From Gemmatimonadota bacterium (GTDB lineage Bacteria; Gemmatimonadota; Gemmatimonadetes; Gemmatimonadales; Gemmatimonadaceae), in the NCBI GenBank assembly GCA_027307165.1, contig DAHUXM010000018.1, positions 62,001-126,000 of the forward strand: a stretch of 64,000 nt of DNA, written 5' to 3'. The notes under the pieces are model-generated. The model was not told the DNA's origin and did not search any database. It saw nothing but the letters and a program-made list of their open reading frames with translations. A program made the translations under genes and the position numbers. The first letter of the stretch is position 1. Each line of letters begins with the position of its first letter. Positions 33,890-43,237 of the stretch are shown here, piece after piece.

Positions 33890-34594
33890 ATGCGTGATTC
33901 GCTACGCCATTTTGTCTCGGAGTTCGTAGGTACGTTCGCACTGGTGTTCGTGGGCAGCGCCGCGATAATGGCTGCTGCGCAGGCGAACTCTCCGTATGCG
34001 TTGCTGCAGGTGGCGCTGGCGCACGGTCTGGTATTGTCGATCTTCGTCACGGCGCTGATGCGGATCTCGGGGCACTTCAATCCAGCGATCACCCTTGGAT
34101 TCGTGGCAGCGCGCCGCATCGACCCGATGATGGCTGGCATCTACATCGTGGCACAGCTGCTCGGCGCCGCCGCGGCCGCGTACATACTCAAAGGCACGTT
34201 CCCGGACGCAATCGTCGCGGCTACGCGTGACGGCGGCCAGGCGATTTCACTGGACGTGACCGCGTCGCAGGCATGGATTCTCGAGGCGATCGCGACCTTC
34301 TTCCTGACATTCGCGGTATTCGCGACTGCCGTCGATCCAAAATCGCCGAAGGTTGGCGGATTCGCGATCGGACTGGTGGTGACGGTGGACATTCTGGCCA
34401 TCGGGCCGCTGACAGGTGCGTCGATGAATCCGGCGCGGTCGTTCGGGCCGGCGCTCGCTTCAGGAATTTACGAAGGTCAGTTCATCTACTGGACGGCACC
34501 GATCGTCGGATCGATAATCGCGGCCCTTCTCTACGACACGCTGTTCATCAGGCGCGAGCGGGAACCGGTCGAGCACGGCGCGATCGAGACCTGA
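33890..34594 (+). CDS. MIP-family channel (aquaporin / glycerol facilitator)
   Basis: 234 residues, six helices and two half-helices. Both NPA boxes are present: GHFNPAITLGF and ASMNPARSFGPA, with the family start SEFVGTFALVFVG. The second box ends in Arg-Ser, as in water channels, whereas glycerol facilitators have NPARD; this favours aquaporin-type selectivity, but substrate range is not certain. It is preceded by a hairpin and probably has its own promoter, and is followed by three hairpins before the convergent Yip1 gene. Confidence 0.92.
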   Translation: MRDSLRHFVSEFVGTFALVFVGSAAIMAAAQANSPYALLQVALAHGLVLSIFVTALMRISGHFNPAITLGFVAARRIDPMMAGIYIVAQLLGAAAAAYILKGTFPDAIVAATRDGGQAISLDVTASQAWILEAIATFFLTFAVFATAVDPKSPKVGGFAIGLVVTVDILAIGPLTGASMNPARSFGPALASGIYEGQFIYWTAPIVGSIIAALLYDTLFIRREREPVEHGAIET

Positions 34595-34605
34595 TAGAGG
34601 AGTTT

Positions 34606-34695
34606 TTCGGACAGATTTGTGATGTCCGAAAGTGGCGACTCTCGTCGCCACCGCGATCCCTCGTCACCCCCGCACTTGCAGGGGTGACGAGGGAT
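34606..34695. terminator. Three consecutive perfect hairpins between the MIP channel and Yip1 genes
   Basis: Hairpin 1: TTCGGACA at 34606-34613 pairs with TGTCCGAA at 34623-34630. Hairpin 2: TGGCGAC at 34633-34639 pairs with GTCGCCA at 34644-34650, loop TCTC. Hairpin 3: a 15-bp stem, ATCCCTCGTCACCCC at 34656-34670 with its complement at 34681-34695, and a 10-nt loop that can itself form a 3-bp stem. They fill almost the whole 118-bp gap between convergent genes. No T-tract follows. At least one is probably a bidirectional terminator. Confidence 0.7.
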
Positions 34696-34712
34696 ACGGC
34701 ACTGATGACAGA

Positions 34713-35459
34713 CTACGATGCCCTGAGCGCCTGGAGCAGTGCCGGAAGCGCGCCAATGACCCAGACGATGATCGCGGCAATTGCCGCCTTCTGACGCGGG
34801 ATTCGCGCCACGACGGACAGACCGATCGCTAGCAGCACCGTCACCCAGATCGTGAACAGGTCGATCCGGCTGAGAAGTCCGACCAACACGGGCGATGCCA
34901 CGTCAGGATCCAGAAAACGCGCGGCACTCAGGCTCACGCGGTACTGGCCGTTGATAGACGCGGGGTCCATGACGAAGGCCTGTACCACTCTGAGCAGTGA
35001 ATCGAGGATGCGCGGGATGAACGCGTAGCAGGCGATCATGCACGCAGCCCCTACGCTTTCCTTGGCATCCACGAACTTGCCCACGATCCACAGGATGACG
35101 CCCACGAGCAGTGGCATGATGATGGCGCCGACGCCAACCAGAACGGGGGTCAGCTTCTCCGCAAAGGCGCGCGAAGTCTGGATCTGAGCATCTGTCAGCT
35201 GCGGGTTCTTCTTGGCAGCGGCCGCCATCCCGCGCGTGAACTCGGAGTCGAATATCGGTTGCATGGCGGAGTGGCCAGCAACCACAATGGCGACGGAGAG
35301 GACGACGAAGACCAGCAAGGGGGCGAAGAAGCCCGAGTCGCGCCGTCGCGCGAACACCTCGCTCGGCGACACAAAGATATCGATGAAGTCTTCCCACAGG
35401 CTCGCCGGCTTTGCGGACGTTGGCGGCGCGGACGTGCTGAGTTCGTCTGGGGCAGTCAT
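34713..35459 (-). CDS. Yip1-domain membrane protein
   Basis: 248 residues from the ATG at 35459. A short Thr/Ser/Pro-rich N-terminus is followed by WEDFIDIFVSPSEVFARRRDS, the usual Yip1-type entry, and four to five hydrophobic helices (about residues 45-65, 105-130, 140-160, 190-215, 220-240). Bacterial Yip1 proteins are inner-membrane proteins of unknown function. It is divergent from the sigma factor gene, with 121 bp between the starts, and convergent with the MIP channel. Confidence 0.8.
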   Translation of the reverse strand: MTAPDELSTSAPPTSAKPASLWEDFIDIFVSPSEVFARRRDSGFFAPLLVFVVLSVAIVVAGHSAMQPIFDSEFTRGMAAAAKKNPQLTDAQIQTSRAFAEKLTPVLVGVGAIIMPLLVGVILWIVGKFVDAKESVGAACMIACYAFIPRILDSLLRVVQAFVMDPASINGQYRVSLSAARFLDPDVASPVLVGLLSRIDLFTIWVTVLLAIGLSVVARIPRQKAAIAAIIVWVIGALPALLQALRAS

Positions 35460-35580
35460 GATCCATGGGGTTGAGGTCCGCACTACAGTGCACTAATGGT
35501 GGCTGGCACGCCAGGGGTGGACTTTCTGGCCGGCCACCTGCAAGATGTGACCGTGAGCCGCTCCAGTGGGTTAACGTAGC

Positions 35581-36360
35581 ATGGTGATTTCCGACGCTGC
35601 GGTCGTCAGCCGCATTCGCGATGGGGAGAGCGACGCCTTCGCGCTTCTCTTCGAGCGGTACCATGAACGTTGCGCCCGACTGGCGATGCGGCTGCTGGGC
35701 GACCCGGACGACGCCGCCGACGCGGTGCAGGACGCGTTCATCCGGGCCTATCTGTCACTCGACAGCTATCAGGAGCGTGACCGCTTCAGCTCGTGGCTGC
35801 TCTGCATCGTCGCGAACAGATGCCGGTCGGCGAGCGATGCTGCGCGGCGGCGCGCAAACGTCGCAAGCGAATGGATGCGGGCCCATTCCGATGGTGGCCA
35901 CGCAGCGGTGCTTCCGCGCGAGGAAGACCATGCCCTGGCGCAACGATTGAGCGAGGCGCTGGAATCCCTGCCCGACGCCACGCGCTCCATCGTACTCAGC
36001 AAGTACGGCGAAGATCGGAGCTACGAAGAGATTTCCGCCGACACAGGCGTTGCGGTTTCGGCGCTCAAGATGCGCGTCGCACGTGGCTCGGCGCAGCTCC
36101 GCCGCACACTGGTCGGCGCGGGAATCACGCTCGCGACCGTCGCACTCATCTTCGTGAGTCATACGCGAGACAACAGAAAGCCGAGGACCGCGACGGTGGT
36201 TGCGTGTGACACGCTGCGCGCGATAATGCACGACACGCTCGGTGCTTCGACGCGTGATTCGATACTTCCGCCGGGACGTTGCGGCGAGGATACACGTGCG
36301 GCGGCTCAGGAGCAGCGGCTCCGCGACGTTCACGACCCACACCCAGGAACGGACTTCTGA
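35581..36360 (+). CDS. ECF-type sigma-70 factor with a C-terminal transmembrane segment and extracytoplasmic tail
   Basis: 259 residues. Region sigma-2 lies at about residues 14-85 (ALLFERYHERCARLAMRLLG...DAVQDAFIRAYLSL...FSSWLLCIVANRC). Region sigma-4 lies at about 125-175 (LPDATRSIVLSKYGEDRSYEEIS...SALKMRVARGSAQLRR). ECF factors normally end here. This one continues into a hydrophobic helix (about 177-193, GAGITLATVALIFV), then a charged tail of about 65 residues with two cysteines (209, 234). The tail would lie in the periplasm. The stop overlaps the DUF2723 start (TGATG), so the two are translated together. No anti-sigma gene is adjacent. It is a possible self-tethered sigma factor. Confidence 0.85.
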   Translation: MVISDAAVVSRIRDGESDAFALLFERYHERCARLAMRLLGDPDDAADAVQDAFIRAYLSLDSYQERDRFSSWLLCIVANRCRSASDAARRRANVASEWMRAHSDGGHAAVLPREEDHALAQRLSEALESLPDATRSIVLSKYGEDRSYEEISADTGVAVSALKMRVARGSAQLRRTLVGAGITLATVALIFVSHTRDNRKPRTATVVACDTLRAIMHDTLGASTRDSILPPGRCGEDTRAAAQEQRLRDVHDPHPGTDF

Positions 36361-38477
36361 TGACGCGAGACGTAAGAACGGGGGAGGCCCAGACTCCCCC
36401 GTACGCCTGGGGCGCGCTCGCCTCTCTGTGTGTATTCGGCTTGTATCTCATCACGCTCTCGCCGACGACGGCAATGTGGGACACGAGCGAGTACATAGCG
36501 GCCGCAAAGGTGCTCGGACTGCCGCACCCGCCCGGCAATCCGTTGTTCGTGCTGATAGCGCACGCATTTGGACTGATACCGATACCGGTTTCCTACGCGG
36601 CGAGGATCAACATCCTCGCCGCTCTCTGCAGCGCGATCGCAGCCGGCTCCTGGTTCGTTCTCATCGACTCGGTGCTGGCGCGCGGTGGAGTAGCGGTACT
36701 GCGCCGTCGAATCTGCGCTGCAGCCGGCGTAGTCATTGGCGCGAGCGCGTTTACCGTCTGGAATCAATCGGTCGTGAATGAGAAAGTGTACACGATCTCG
36801 CTCGCGCTGTTCGCGATCATCACACTGTTGATGCTCAGCTGGCTCGATGGAGACGGGAGGGCCAGGAACGATGCCAAGCTGGTTGCGATATCGTTTCTAC
36901 TGGGTGCGGGCTACGCTGTGCATCCGGCCGGATTGCTTCCGGGACTCGCGGTCATAGTGACGGTCGCAAGCCAGCGATGGAGGAAATTCCTGCACCCACG
37001 TCTCGTGCTTGCAGTGTTCGGAGCATTTGCGTTGGGGCTGACGCCGTTCATCTTCGAGCCGATTCGCGCTGCGCAGGCGCCCGCGATGAACGAAGGTGCA
37101 CCGACCGGTTGCACGACGAGACTCGAATGGCCCTGCACGTTCAGCGCGAAGACGTACACCAGGCTTTCCGACAACATCAATCGCACTCAATACGGCAAGC
37201 CGTCGGTGACGGATCGTCAGATCTCGTTCGGCGCCCAACTGGGAATGTGGTGGCTGTACTTCAAGTGGCAGTGGCTCAGAGATCCGCACGGAGCTGCGCC
37301 TCTCACGCAGATGTTCCTGGCGTTTCTGATGTTCGGGCTCGGCATCTATGGAGCTACCGTGCACTGGCGATGGGATCGCGCCTCGTGCATCTACTGGGCG
37401 ACCTTCATGTTCACGCTGACGGTTCTGCTAGTCTATTACATGAACTTCAAGTACGGATACTCCCAGGCGCCAGGACTGGGTGATAGCGTACCGCGCGAAG
37501 TACGCGATCGCGATTACTTCTACCTGTGGAGCTTCAGTGCGTGGGGCGTCTGGGTGGGGGTAGCGATTGCCGCAATCTGGCAGCGAGCGCGCACTGGCGG
37601 AGCATTGTTGGCGCTGGCGGCAATCCCGCTGATTGGAAACTGGAGCGCGGCGTCGCGCCGAAACGATACGGTGGCGCGCGATTGGGCCGTCGACATTCTC
37701 AACTCGGTCGAGCCGTACGGTGTGATCGTGACTGGCGGCGACAACGACACGTTTCCGCTCTGGTACGCACAGTACGTCGAAGGCGTGCGGCCAGACGTCA
37801 CGGTAATCATCGACCAGTATCTCCAGATGGATTGGTTCGTGGAGCAATTACTGCGCGCGCCGATTCACAAATACGATGCAGCCGCTGGTCCGGCGATGTA
37901 TCGAACCGGCCACTGGCCAGTTCCGGCACATGCTGTATTTCGCATGACGGCGGCGCAGGCTGATTCCGTTCCCGACATCATGGAGCTGCGCGAACCTCAG
38001 TTGCTCAAGAGCGGAGCAATCGAGGGACGCATTGCAGCGGGTTACCTGGAGCGCAAGGACGTCTTCATCCTGCGTCTCATCACGGACGCGCTCCCCGAAC
38101 GGCCGGTGTATTTCACGATGGGCTCACCCTACCCGAAGCAGTTTGGCCTTCAGCGCTACATACTCGGCGAGGGGCTCGTTCAGAAGTTGATGCCGACTCC
38201 GGTGTCGGATTCCGCCGGACCGACACTGGACACGCGCGGGACTGATGCACTATGGCGCATCTACCGTGGACCGGCGGCGATAGTGCGTCGGGGCGACTGG
38301 ATAGACAGGCCGTCGTTGCCAACGCCTGTGGATTACACGCTTGTCGGGCTCAATCTCAGCGATGCGCTGGAGCACCAGGGCGATAGTGCGCGCGCACGCG
38401 CGGTGCGCAACGATGCGATCGCGGTGATAAAAGCGGCGCGGATGGAAGACATCTTCGGGATGACGAAGATGCCCTAG
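36360..38477 (+). CDS. DUF2723-family polytopic membrane protein (GT-C glycosyltransferase-like)
   Basis: 705 residues from the ATG at 36360, sharing one base with the sigma factor stop. An N-terminal half with about ten helices contains the acidic loop SPTTAMWDTSEYIAAAKVLG and LPHPPGNPLFVLIAH after helix 1, the typical DUF2723 start and the position of the catalytic Asp in GT-C enzymes. A soluble C-terminal half (about residues 430-705) begins with VIVTGGDNDTFPLWYAQ. Members are thought to transfer sugars from lipid carriers to proteins or lipids on the outer face of the membrane; this is a family inference. The 3' end overlaps the convergent ppa gene by 4 bp. Confidence 0.83.
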   Translation: MTRDVRTGEAQTPPYAWGALASLCVFGLYLITLSPTTAMWDTSEYIAAAKVLGLPHPPGNPLFVLIAHAFGLIPIPVSYAARINILAALCSAIAAGSWFVLIDSVLARGGVAVLRRRICAAAGVVIGASAFTVWNQSVVNEKVYTISLALFAIITLLMLSWLDGDGRARNDAKLVAISFLLGAGYAVHPAGLLPGLAVIVTVASQRWRKFLHPRLVLAVFGAFALGLTPFIFEPIRAAQAPAMNEGAPTGCTTRLEWPCTFSAKTYTRLSDNINRTQYGKPSVTDRQISFGAQLGMWWLYFKWQWLRDPHGAAPLTQMFLAFLMFGLGIYGATVHWRWDRASCIYWATFMFTLTVLLVYYMNFKYGYSQAPGLGDSVPREVRDRDYFYLWSFSAWGVWVGVAIAAIWQRARTGGALLALAAIPLIGNWSAASRRNDTVARDWAVDILNSVEPYGVIVTGGDNDTFPLWYAQYVEGVRPDVTVIIDQYLQMDWFVEQLLRAPIHKYDAAAGPAMYRTGHWPVPAHAVFRMTAAQADSVPDIMELREPQLLKSGAIEGRIAAGYLERKDVFILRLITDALPERPVYFTMGSPYPKQFGLQRYILGEGLVQKLMPTPVSDSAGPTLDTRGTDALWRIYRGPAAIVRRGDWIDRPSLPTPVDYTLVGLNLSDALEHQGDSARARAVRNDAIAVIKAARMEDIFGMTKMP
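38450..38471. terminator. Hairpin inside the last codons of the DUF2723 gene, at the junction with ppa
   Basis: Perfect 8-bp stem (CATCTTCG with CGAAGATG) and a 6-nt loop, ending 3 bp before the DUF2723 stop codon and just beyond the end of the convergent ppa coding region. No T-tract. Confidence 0.45.
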
Positions 38478-39016
38478 GGTCCGACGTGCATGTACTTTGC
38501 GTCGTAGCGCGCGATGGAATCGACGATCACCTGCTTTGCCGACTCGCTTCCCTCCCATCCCTTGATCTCGACGCGACGACCTTCGAGATCCTTGTAGATG
38601 AGGAAGAAATGCTCGATCTCCTTCAGATATGCCTGAGGGAAGCGCGCGATGTCGTAATACTCCTCGTAACGGGGGTCATGCCACGGCACGGCAAATATCT
38701 TGTCATCCGGCTCGCCGCGATCCAGCATCTTCAGAACGCCGATTGGCCGGACATCGATGAGGCATCCCGTAAAAGTCGGCTGATCGACCTGAACGAGAAC
38801 GTCCAGCGGATCGCCATCCTCGTGAAGCGTACGCGGGATCAGACCGTATTCACCGGGATAGGAAACCGCCGAGTACAGGACGCGATCGAGACGGAATAGT
38901 CCCGTGTCCTTGTCGAGCTCGTACTTGTTGCGGCTGCCAGTGGGTATTTCTACGACCGCGGTGACCTGCACGGGAGGATTGCTTCCGGGCGGGAGATCGT
39001 GCCATGAATGAATCAT
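38474..39016 (-). CDS. ppa: Inorganic pyrophosphatase (family I, soluble)
   Basis: 180 residues, standard length. It hydrolyses pyrophosphate to phosphate in the cytoplasm. Family I signatures are EIPTGSRNKYELDKDTG, the metal-binding DGDPLDVLVQVD block (three Asp), GVLKMLDRGEPDDKIFAVP and the C-terminal FFLIYKDLEGRRVEIKGWEG. All active-site acidic residues that I can check are present. It is transcribed toward the DUF2723 gene. Confidence 0.96.
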   Translation of the reverse strand: MIHSWHDLPPGSNPPVQVTAVVEIPTGSRNKYELDKDTGLFRLDRVLYSAVSYPGEYGLIPRTLHEDGDPLDVLVQVDQPTFTGCLIDVRPIGVLKMLDRGEPDDKIFAVPWHDPRYEEYYDIARFPQAYLKEIEHFFLIYKDLEGRRVEIKGWEGSESAKQVIVDSIARYDAKYMHVGP

Positions 39017-39064
39017 GGTCCAAAGATAACATGCGGCCGGAGGCTCTCGGCTGCGTATCCGTAA

Positions 39065-42000
39065 CTACGGCGCAGTCGCCGTCGCTTCCCCGAGGGTCGT
39101 CTCCGTGACCGTGCGAGCGATGCGATAATCGCGGCCCCGAATGAGCACGAGCAAGCTCGGCACCATGTACAGGGTGATCGGAGTGGAGAGCGCCAGCCCT
39201 CCGATGACAGCGAGCGCCAGCGGACGCTGCAGCTCACTCCCCGCCCCGAGCCCCAACGCGAGCGGGAGCAACCCGAACAGCGTGCAGAGCGTGGTCATGA
39301 GGATTGGGCGCAGACGTGTACGCGCGGCATCGCGCAATCCGATCTCGAGCGGAACGTCGTCATGCACCATCCGATAACGCGTGAAGTCGAGGAGTATGAT
39401 TCCATTCTTCACGATCAGTCCCACCAGCAGAATGAGCCCCATGAACGAGGACACGTTCAGCTGTGTGCCCGTAATCAATAGCAGTACCACTGCGCCGACG
39501 AACGAGATCGGAGCCACCACGAGGACAACGAGCGGCTCCACGAAGGACTGGAACTGCACCACCATGACAGCCGTGACGCTGAGCGCGGCGAGCAGCAGTA
39601 CGAGGAGCAATGCGTGAAAGGCCTCCTGCTGACCTGCGTACTGTCCGCCCAGCTCAACGCGGATTCCCGCTGGCGGCGGATGCGCCGCAAGTACACGCTT
39701 GACATCTGTCATCACGCCACTCAACGCGCGACCGCTGACGTCGCTCGTGATCGCGATCATCTGCTGCTGATTCTCCCGATCCAGCTCCGCGCGCGTCTCC
39801 GTCGGCGTGAGCGTAGCAACCGCCGACAACGGAACGGCGCTGCGTGTAGCCGTTGAAACGAGCGGGAGGTCGCCAAGCTTGTTTGCATCGAACCGGACCG
39901 CATCCGGCGCGCGCACGCGAACACCGATCGCACGGTCAGCGGCACGTACTTCGCCGGCGGGAACACCCAGCAGCGCCCCTTGCACGACGTCACCGACACC
40001 GGTAGGCGTGAGTCCCGCGCGCGCCGACTCCGCTGAACCGACATGCAGCAATATCTCCGCGCTGGGTTCGCTCACACCGTTGAACAGATCCTCGACTCCG
40101 GGAACCTTGCCGAGTGGATCGCTGATAGAGCGGGCGTAGGTCTCGAGCTGGTTCAGGTCGTCCCCGAAGAGCTTGATCTCGACCGGACGCGCGGCGCCGG
40201 CTAGATCGTTGATGACATCCGACAGAATCTGAACAAACTCGATATGCAACCGGGGTACGGCAGTGGCGATCTTGCCGCGAACGTCATCCATCACCTCGAA
40301 GATGCTCCGCGACCGCTTGGATTCGGGAACGAGGCGCGCCACGAGATCGCCAACGTTCTGCTGCGTCGCGAACAGGCCGAGCTCGGCGCCGGTCCGGCGG
40401 GAAGTACCTGATATCTCGGGCGTCTGCGCGAGAATCTTCTCCGCGATGTGAACCTCGCGATCGGTTTCCGACAGCGCCGTGCCGCCAGGCGTGAAGTAGT
40501 CGAGTACGAAAGCGCCCTCGTCCATCTCCGGCAGGAACCCGGTCCCTGTGAAGCGCGCGGCGACCACACCGAGAATCACGAGCAGGACCGCGCCTCCGAT
40601 CATTATCCAGACATGACGCAGTACGCTGACGAGCGACCGTTCATAAATGTCCGCGAGCGAATCGAGTCCACGGCCGATGTGGTGCAGTATACCGCTCTTT
40701 TTCACACCAGGCTGCTCGACCGAGGCGTCGCTCGCTCGCACGAACTGCTCGCTGAGCAATGGTATGAGCGTGATGGCGAGAAACAGCGATACGATCACCG
40801 CTATCGTGAGAGTGATTGAAAGCGCCTTGAAGAACTGGCCAACGACTCCCGTGAGCAGGCCAAGTGGTAGAAATACAACTACGGTGGTGATCGTGGAAGT
40901 CGTGACCGGCAGGATCAGCTCCTGGAGCGCATCACGAATGGCGAGGTGTCTGTCCGGTGTGAATGACAGGTGTCGCGCTATGTTCTCGGTGATTACCACC
41001 GCATCATCGATGACGAGACCTACAGCGATGGCCATCGCTCCCAGCGTCATCAAATTGAACGTCTGCCCGATCATGGACATGACGAATACCGTGATCGCCA
41101 TCGTAAGCGGGATGGCGGTCGCACTCACGGCAGTAATGCGTCCATGCCGAAGGAATGCGAAGAGCACTATTATCGCCAGAACGGCACCGATGATCATCGC
41201 GTCGCGTACGGATGTCACCGCCTCGCGAACCAGTGCGGCCTGATCGTACACAGGCTTGAGAATCACGCCAGGTGGAAGAGTCTTCCGGATCGTCGCGGCG
41301 ATCGAAGCAACGCTATCCGCGATGTCGACCGTGTTGCCACCGGGTTGTCGCGTGATGTTCAGCAATGCGGCTGGCCTGCCATCGCCTCGCACGAGCATCA
41401 CCTGATCCTCCGTTCCCATCTGTACCGCTGCCACGTCGCGAACGTGCAGGCCGTTCGGTAGAACAACGGCCCCGACGTCGGCGACGGAGTGGGCTTCCTG
41501 ATCCGTTACGATCAGATACTGCTTGTAGTCGCGCGCAGCGCGTCCTACCGCTGCCGGCGAGATTGCATTCTGAATTGCCGTCGCGAGATCGTTGTACGTG
41601 AGCCCTTGCGCGGCAAGCGTCGATGGATCGGCTACGACTTCGATCTCCCGGATGCTGCTTCCCTGCACATCCACCCGCCCCACACCCGGGACGCGGGATA
41701 TTATCGGCCGGATCTGGTAACGCGCGATGTCGTACAGTGTCGACGGATCCGTGCCCTCCAGATTGTACGATAGAATCGGGAACAGCGACGGAGTGAGGCG
41801 CGCGACTTCGACGTTCACCTCGCTGGGGAGCGTATTGCGTATCTGGCTCACACGCGTCTGTGCCAGCTGCAGTGCAGACTGCATGTCTGTCGCCGGCGTG
41901 AACGTCACGGATATCTCAGCGGCGCCGCGAATGGATTTGGATGTCACGCGAGTGACACCTGGCACGGTGCTAACCGCCTCCTCCAACGGACGCGTGACCG

Positions 42001-42184
42001 AGAACTCCACCTGCCGGGCGCCAAGCGATGAACCCTCGGCAACGATCGTGATACGCGGAAAGAGCAATTCCGGATAGATCGCGGATGGCAGCGAGCGAGC
42101 CAGCCAGACACCGCCTACACTGAGCAGTACGACGACCAGGTATATGACGCGTCGCTGCGCTGCGAGGATGTCAAAAAGACGCAC
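39065..42184 (-). CDS. RND efflux pump inner-membrane permease (AcrB-like, HAE type)
   Basis: 1,039 residues, 12 membrane helices. A proton-driven trimeric exporter of drugs or other amphiphiles. The helix-4 motif GLVIDDAVVITENI carries the paired Asp of HAE-type pumps; metal pumps of the CusA type normally have a single Asp in a different context. GFLPEMDEGAFVLDYFTPGG resembles CzcA/CusA-like pumps, so it is an intermediate type and the substrate is open. It begins 6 bp after the adaptor gene. The last residues (GEATATAP) are unstructured. Confidence 0.93.
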   Translation of the reverse strand: MRLFDILAAQRRVIYLVVVLLSVGGVWLARSLPSAIYPELLFPRITIVAEGSSLGARQVEFSVTRPLEEAVSTVPGVTRVTSKSIRGAAEISVTFTPATDMQSALQLAQTRVSQIRNTLPSEVNVEVARLTPSLFPILSYNLEGTDPSTLYDIARYQIRPIISRVPGVGRVDVQGSSIREIEVVADPSTLAAQGLTYNDLATAIQNAISPAAVGRAARDYKQYLIVTDQEAHSVADVGAVVLPNGLHVRDVAAVQMGTEDQVMLVRGDGRPAALLNITRQPGGNTVDIADSVASIAATIRKTLPPGVILKPVYDQAALVREAVTSVRDAMIIGAVLAIIVLFAFLRHGRITAVSATAIPLTMAITVFVMSMIGQTFNLMTLGAMAIAVGLVIDDAVVITENIARHLSFTPDRHLAIRDALQELILPVTTSTITTVVVFLPLGLLTGVVGQFFKALSITLTIAVIVSLFLAITLIPLLSEQFVRASDASVEQPGVKKSGILHHIGRGLDSLADIYERSLVSVLRHVWIMIGGAVLLVILGVVAARFTGTGFLPEMDEGAFVLDYFTPGGTALSETDREVHIAEKILAQTPEISGTSRRTGAELGLFATQQNVGDLVARLVPESKRSRSIFEVMDDVRGKIATAVPRLHIEFVQILSDVINDLAGAARPVEIKLFGDDLNQLETYARSISDPLGKVPGVEDLFNGVSEPSAEILLHVGSAESARAGLTPTGVGDVVQGALLGVPAGEVRAADRAIGVRVRAPDAVRFDANKLGDLPLVSTATRSAVPLSAVATLTPTETRAELDRENQQQMIAITSDVSGRALSGVMTDVKRVLAAHPPPAGIRVELGGQYAGQQEAFHALLLVLLLAALSVTAVMVVQFQSFVEPLVVLVVAPISFVGAVVLLLITGTQLNVSSFMGLILLVGLIVKNGIILLDFTRYRMVHDDVPLEIGLRDAARTRLRPILMTTLCTLFGLLPLALGLGAGSELQRPLALAVIGGLALSTPITLYMVPSLLVLIRGRDYRIARTVTETTLGEATATAP

Positions 42185-42190
42185 TGGCCG

Positions 42191-43237
42191 CTACCGCCTG
42201 GGGACAGTGACTTTACTGCTGTCTTCGAGGCCGTACGCGCCGGTAGTCACGACCGTCTGACCCACGACGAGTCCCTTGGTGATCTGCACGAGCGAGTCAC
42301 CGCGTGTGCCGATTTCTACCGGCGTAGCATATGCGATCCCTTTTTTCACTACGTAAACCTTGAACCCGGTGCTATCGGGAACGAGTGCGTCCGATGGAAT
42401 GGACAGCGCGCTCGTGGAACCGGTGACTGCGATCTTGCCGGAAAGAGTTTCACCGAGCCTGAGCGGCCGTGTCGATGATGCAATGTGTACTCTCACCGGT
42501 ACGGCGCGCGTGGCCGAGTCGATCGCAGCGCCCACCGCGATCACGGAACCGCGGGCCACAACTTTCGCCGAAGGGATGTCGCTATCCGCGAAGCTCACAG
42601 CGGCGCCGCGACGTACCGATCCCGCATCCACAGGCGACAGTTGCAGGAGAACCTGCAGCGCGCTTGGATCCGCGATTGCGACGAGTACCTGGGCCGGATC
42701 CGCGGACGCACCTGTGACGGCATTCATCTTCGTGACCACGCCGGAGATCGGAGAGCGCAGTGTGGAAAGCGCATACGTGCGATGCGCACCGACAGCGGCA
42801 GCTTTCGCCTGACCGAGATCGGCGCTCGCCTGATCAACCGTCTTGCGTGGCACGATTCCCTGTTGCGCAAGCTGTGAGGCGCGATCATAGGCGCTCTGGG
42901 CCGCGGCCAGCGCTGCGTCGGCGCCGGCCGATGCCGCCCGTAACGTGGCAGCATCGAGTTCGATCAGTGCTTCACCGGACTTCACATTCTGTCCGGCAGT
43001 CACCAGCACGCGAGCAATCCGTGATGGAGCAGGCGCACTCAGCTCGGCGTATCCGGTCGGGCTGGATACAACTGTGCCAACGGCCCGAACCGTCGGAGTG
43101 AACGCAGCGGTCGTTACCTGTGCTGTCTCGACGGTCACAATCGGAGTCACATCGGCCTCACCGCCGTTATCGGCCTTGCCACATGCGGAAAGCGCGGATA
43201 GCGCTCCGAGTGCGAGCAGCAGTCGACGATCCATCAT
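42191..43237 (-). CDS. RND efflux periplasmic adaptor lipoprotein (membrane fusion protein)
   Basis: 348 residues with the lipobox ALSAC (Cys19). HlyD/AcrA architecture: a lipoyl half (PAPSRIARVLVTAGQNVKSGEALIELD), a helical hairpin (about residues 95-150), the second lipoyl half (STLRSPISGVVTKMNAVTGA), beta-barrel and membrane-proximal domains. It bridges the RND permease and the outer-membrane channel. It starts with ATG-ATG overlapping the stop of the channel gene (ATGA), so the three are one operon. Confidence 0.93.
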   Translation of the reverse strand: MMDRRLLLALGALSALSACGKADNGGEADVTPIVTVETAQVTTAAFTPTVRAVGTVVSSPTGYAELSAPAPSRIARVLVTAGQNVKSGEALIELDAATLRAASAGADAALAAAQSAYDRASQLAQQGIVPRKTVDQASADLGQAKAAAVGAHRTYALSTLRSPISGVVTKMNAVTGASADPAQVLVAIADPSALQVLLQLSPVDAGSVRRGAAVSFADSDIPSAKVVARGSVIAVGAAIDSATRAVPVRVHIASSTRPLRLGETLSGKIAVTGSTSALSIPSDALVPDSTGFKVYVVKKGIAYATPVEIGTRGDSLVQITKGLVVGQTVVTTGAYGLEDSSKVTVPRR

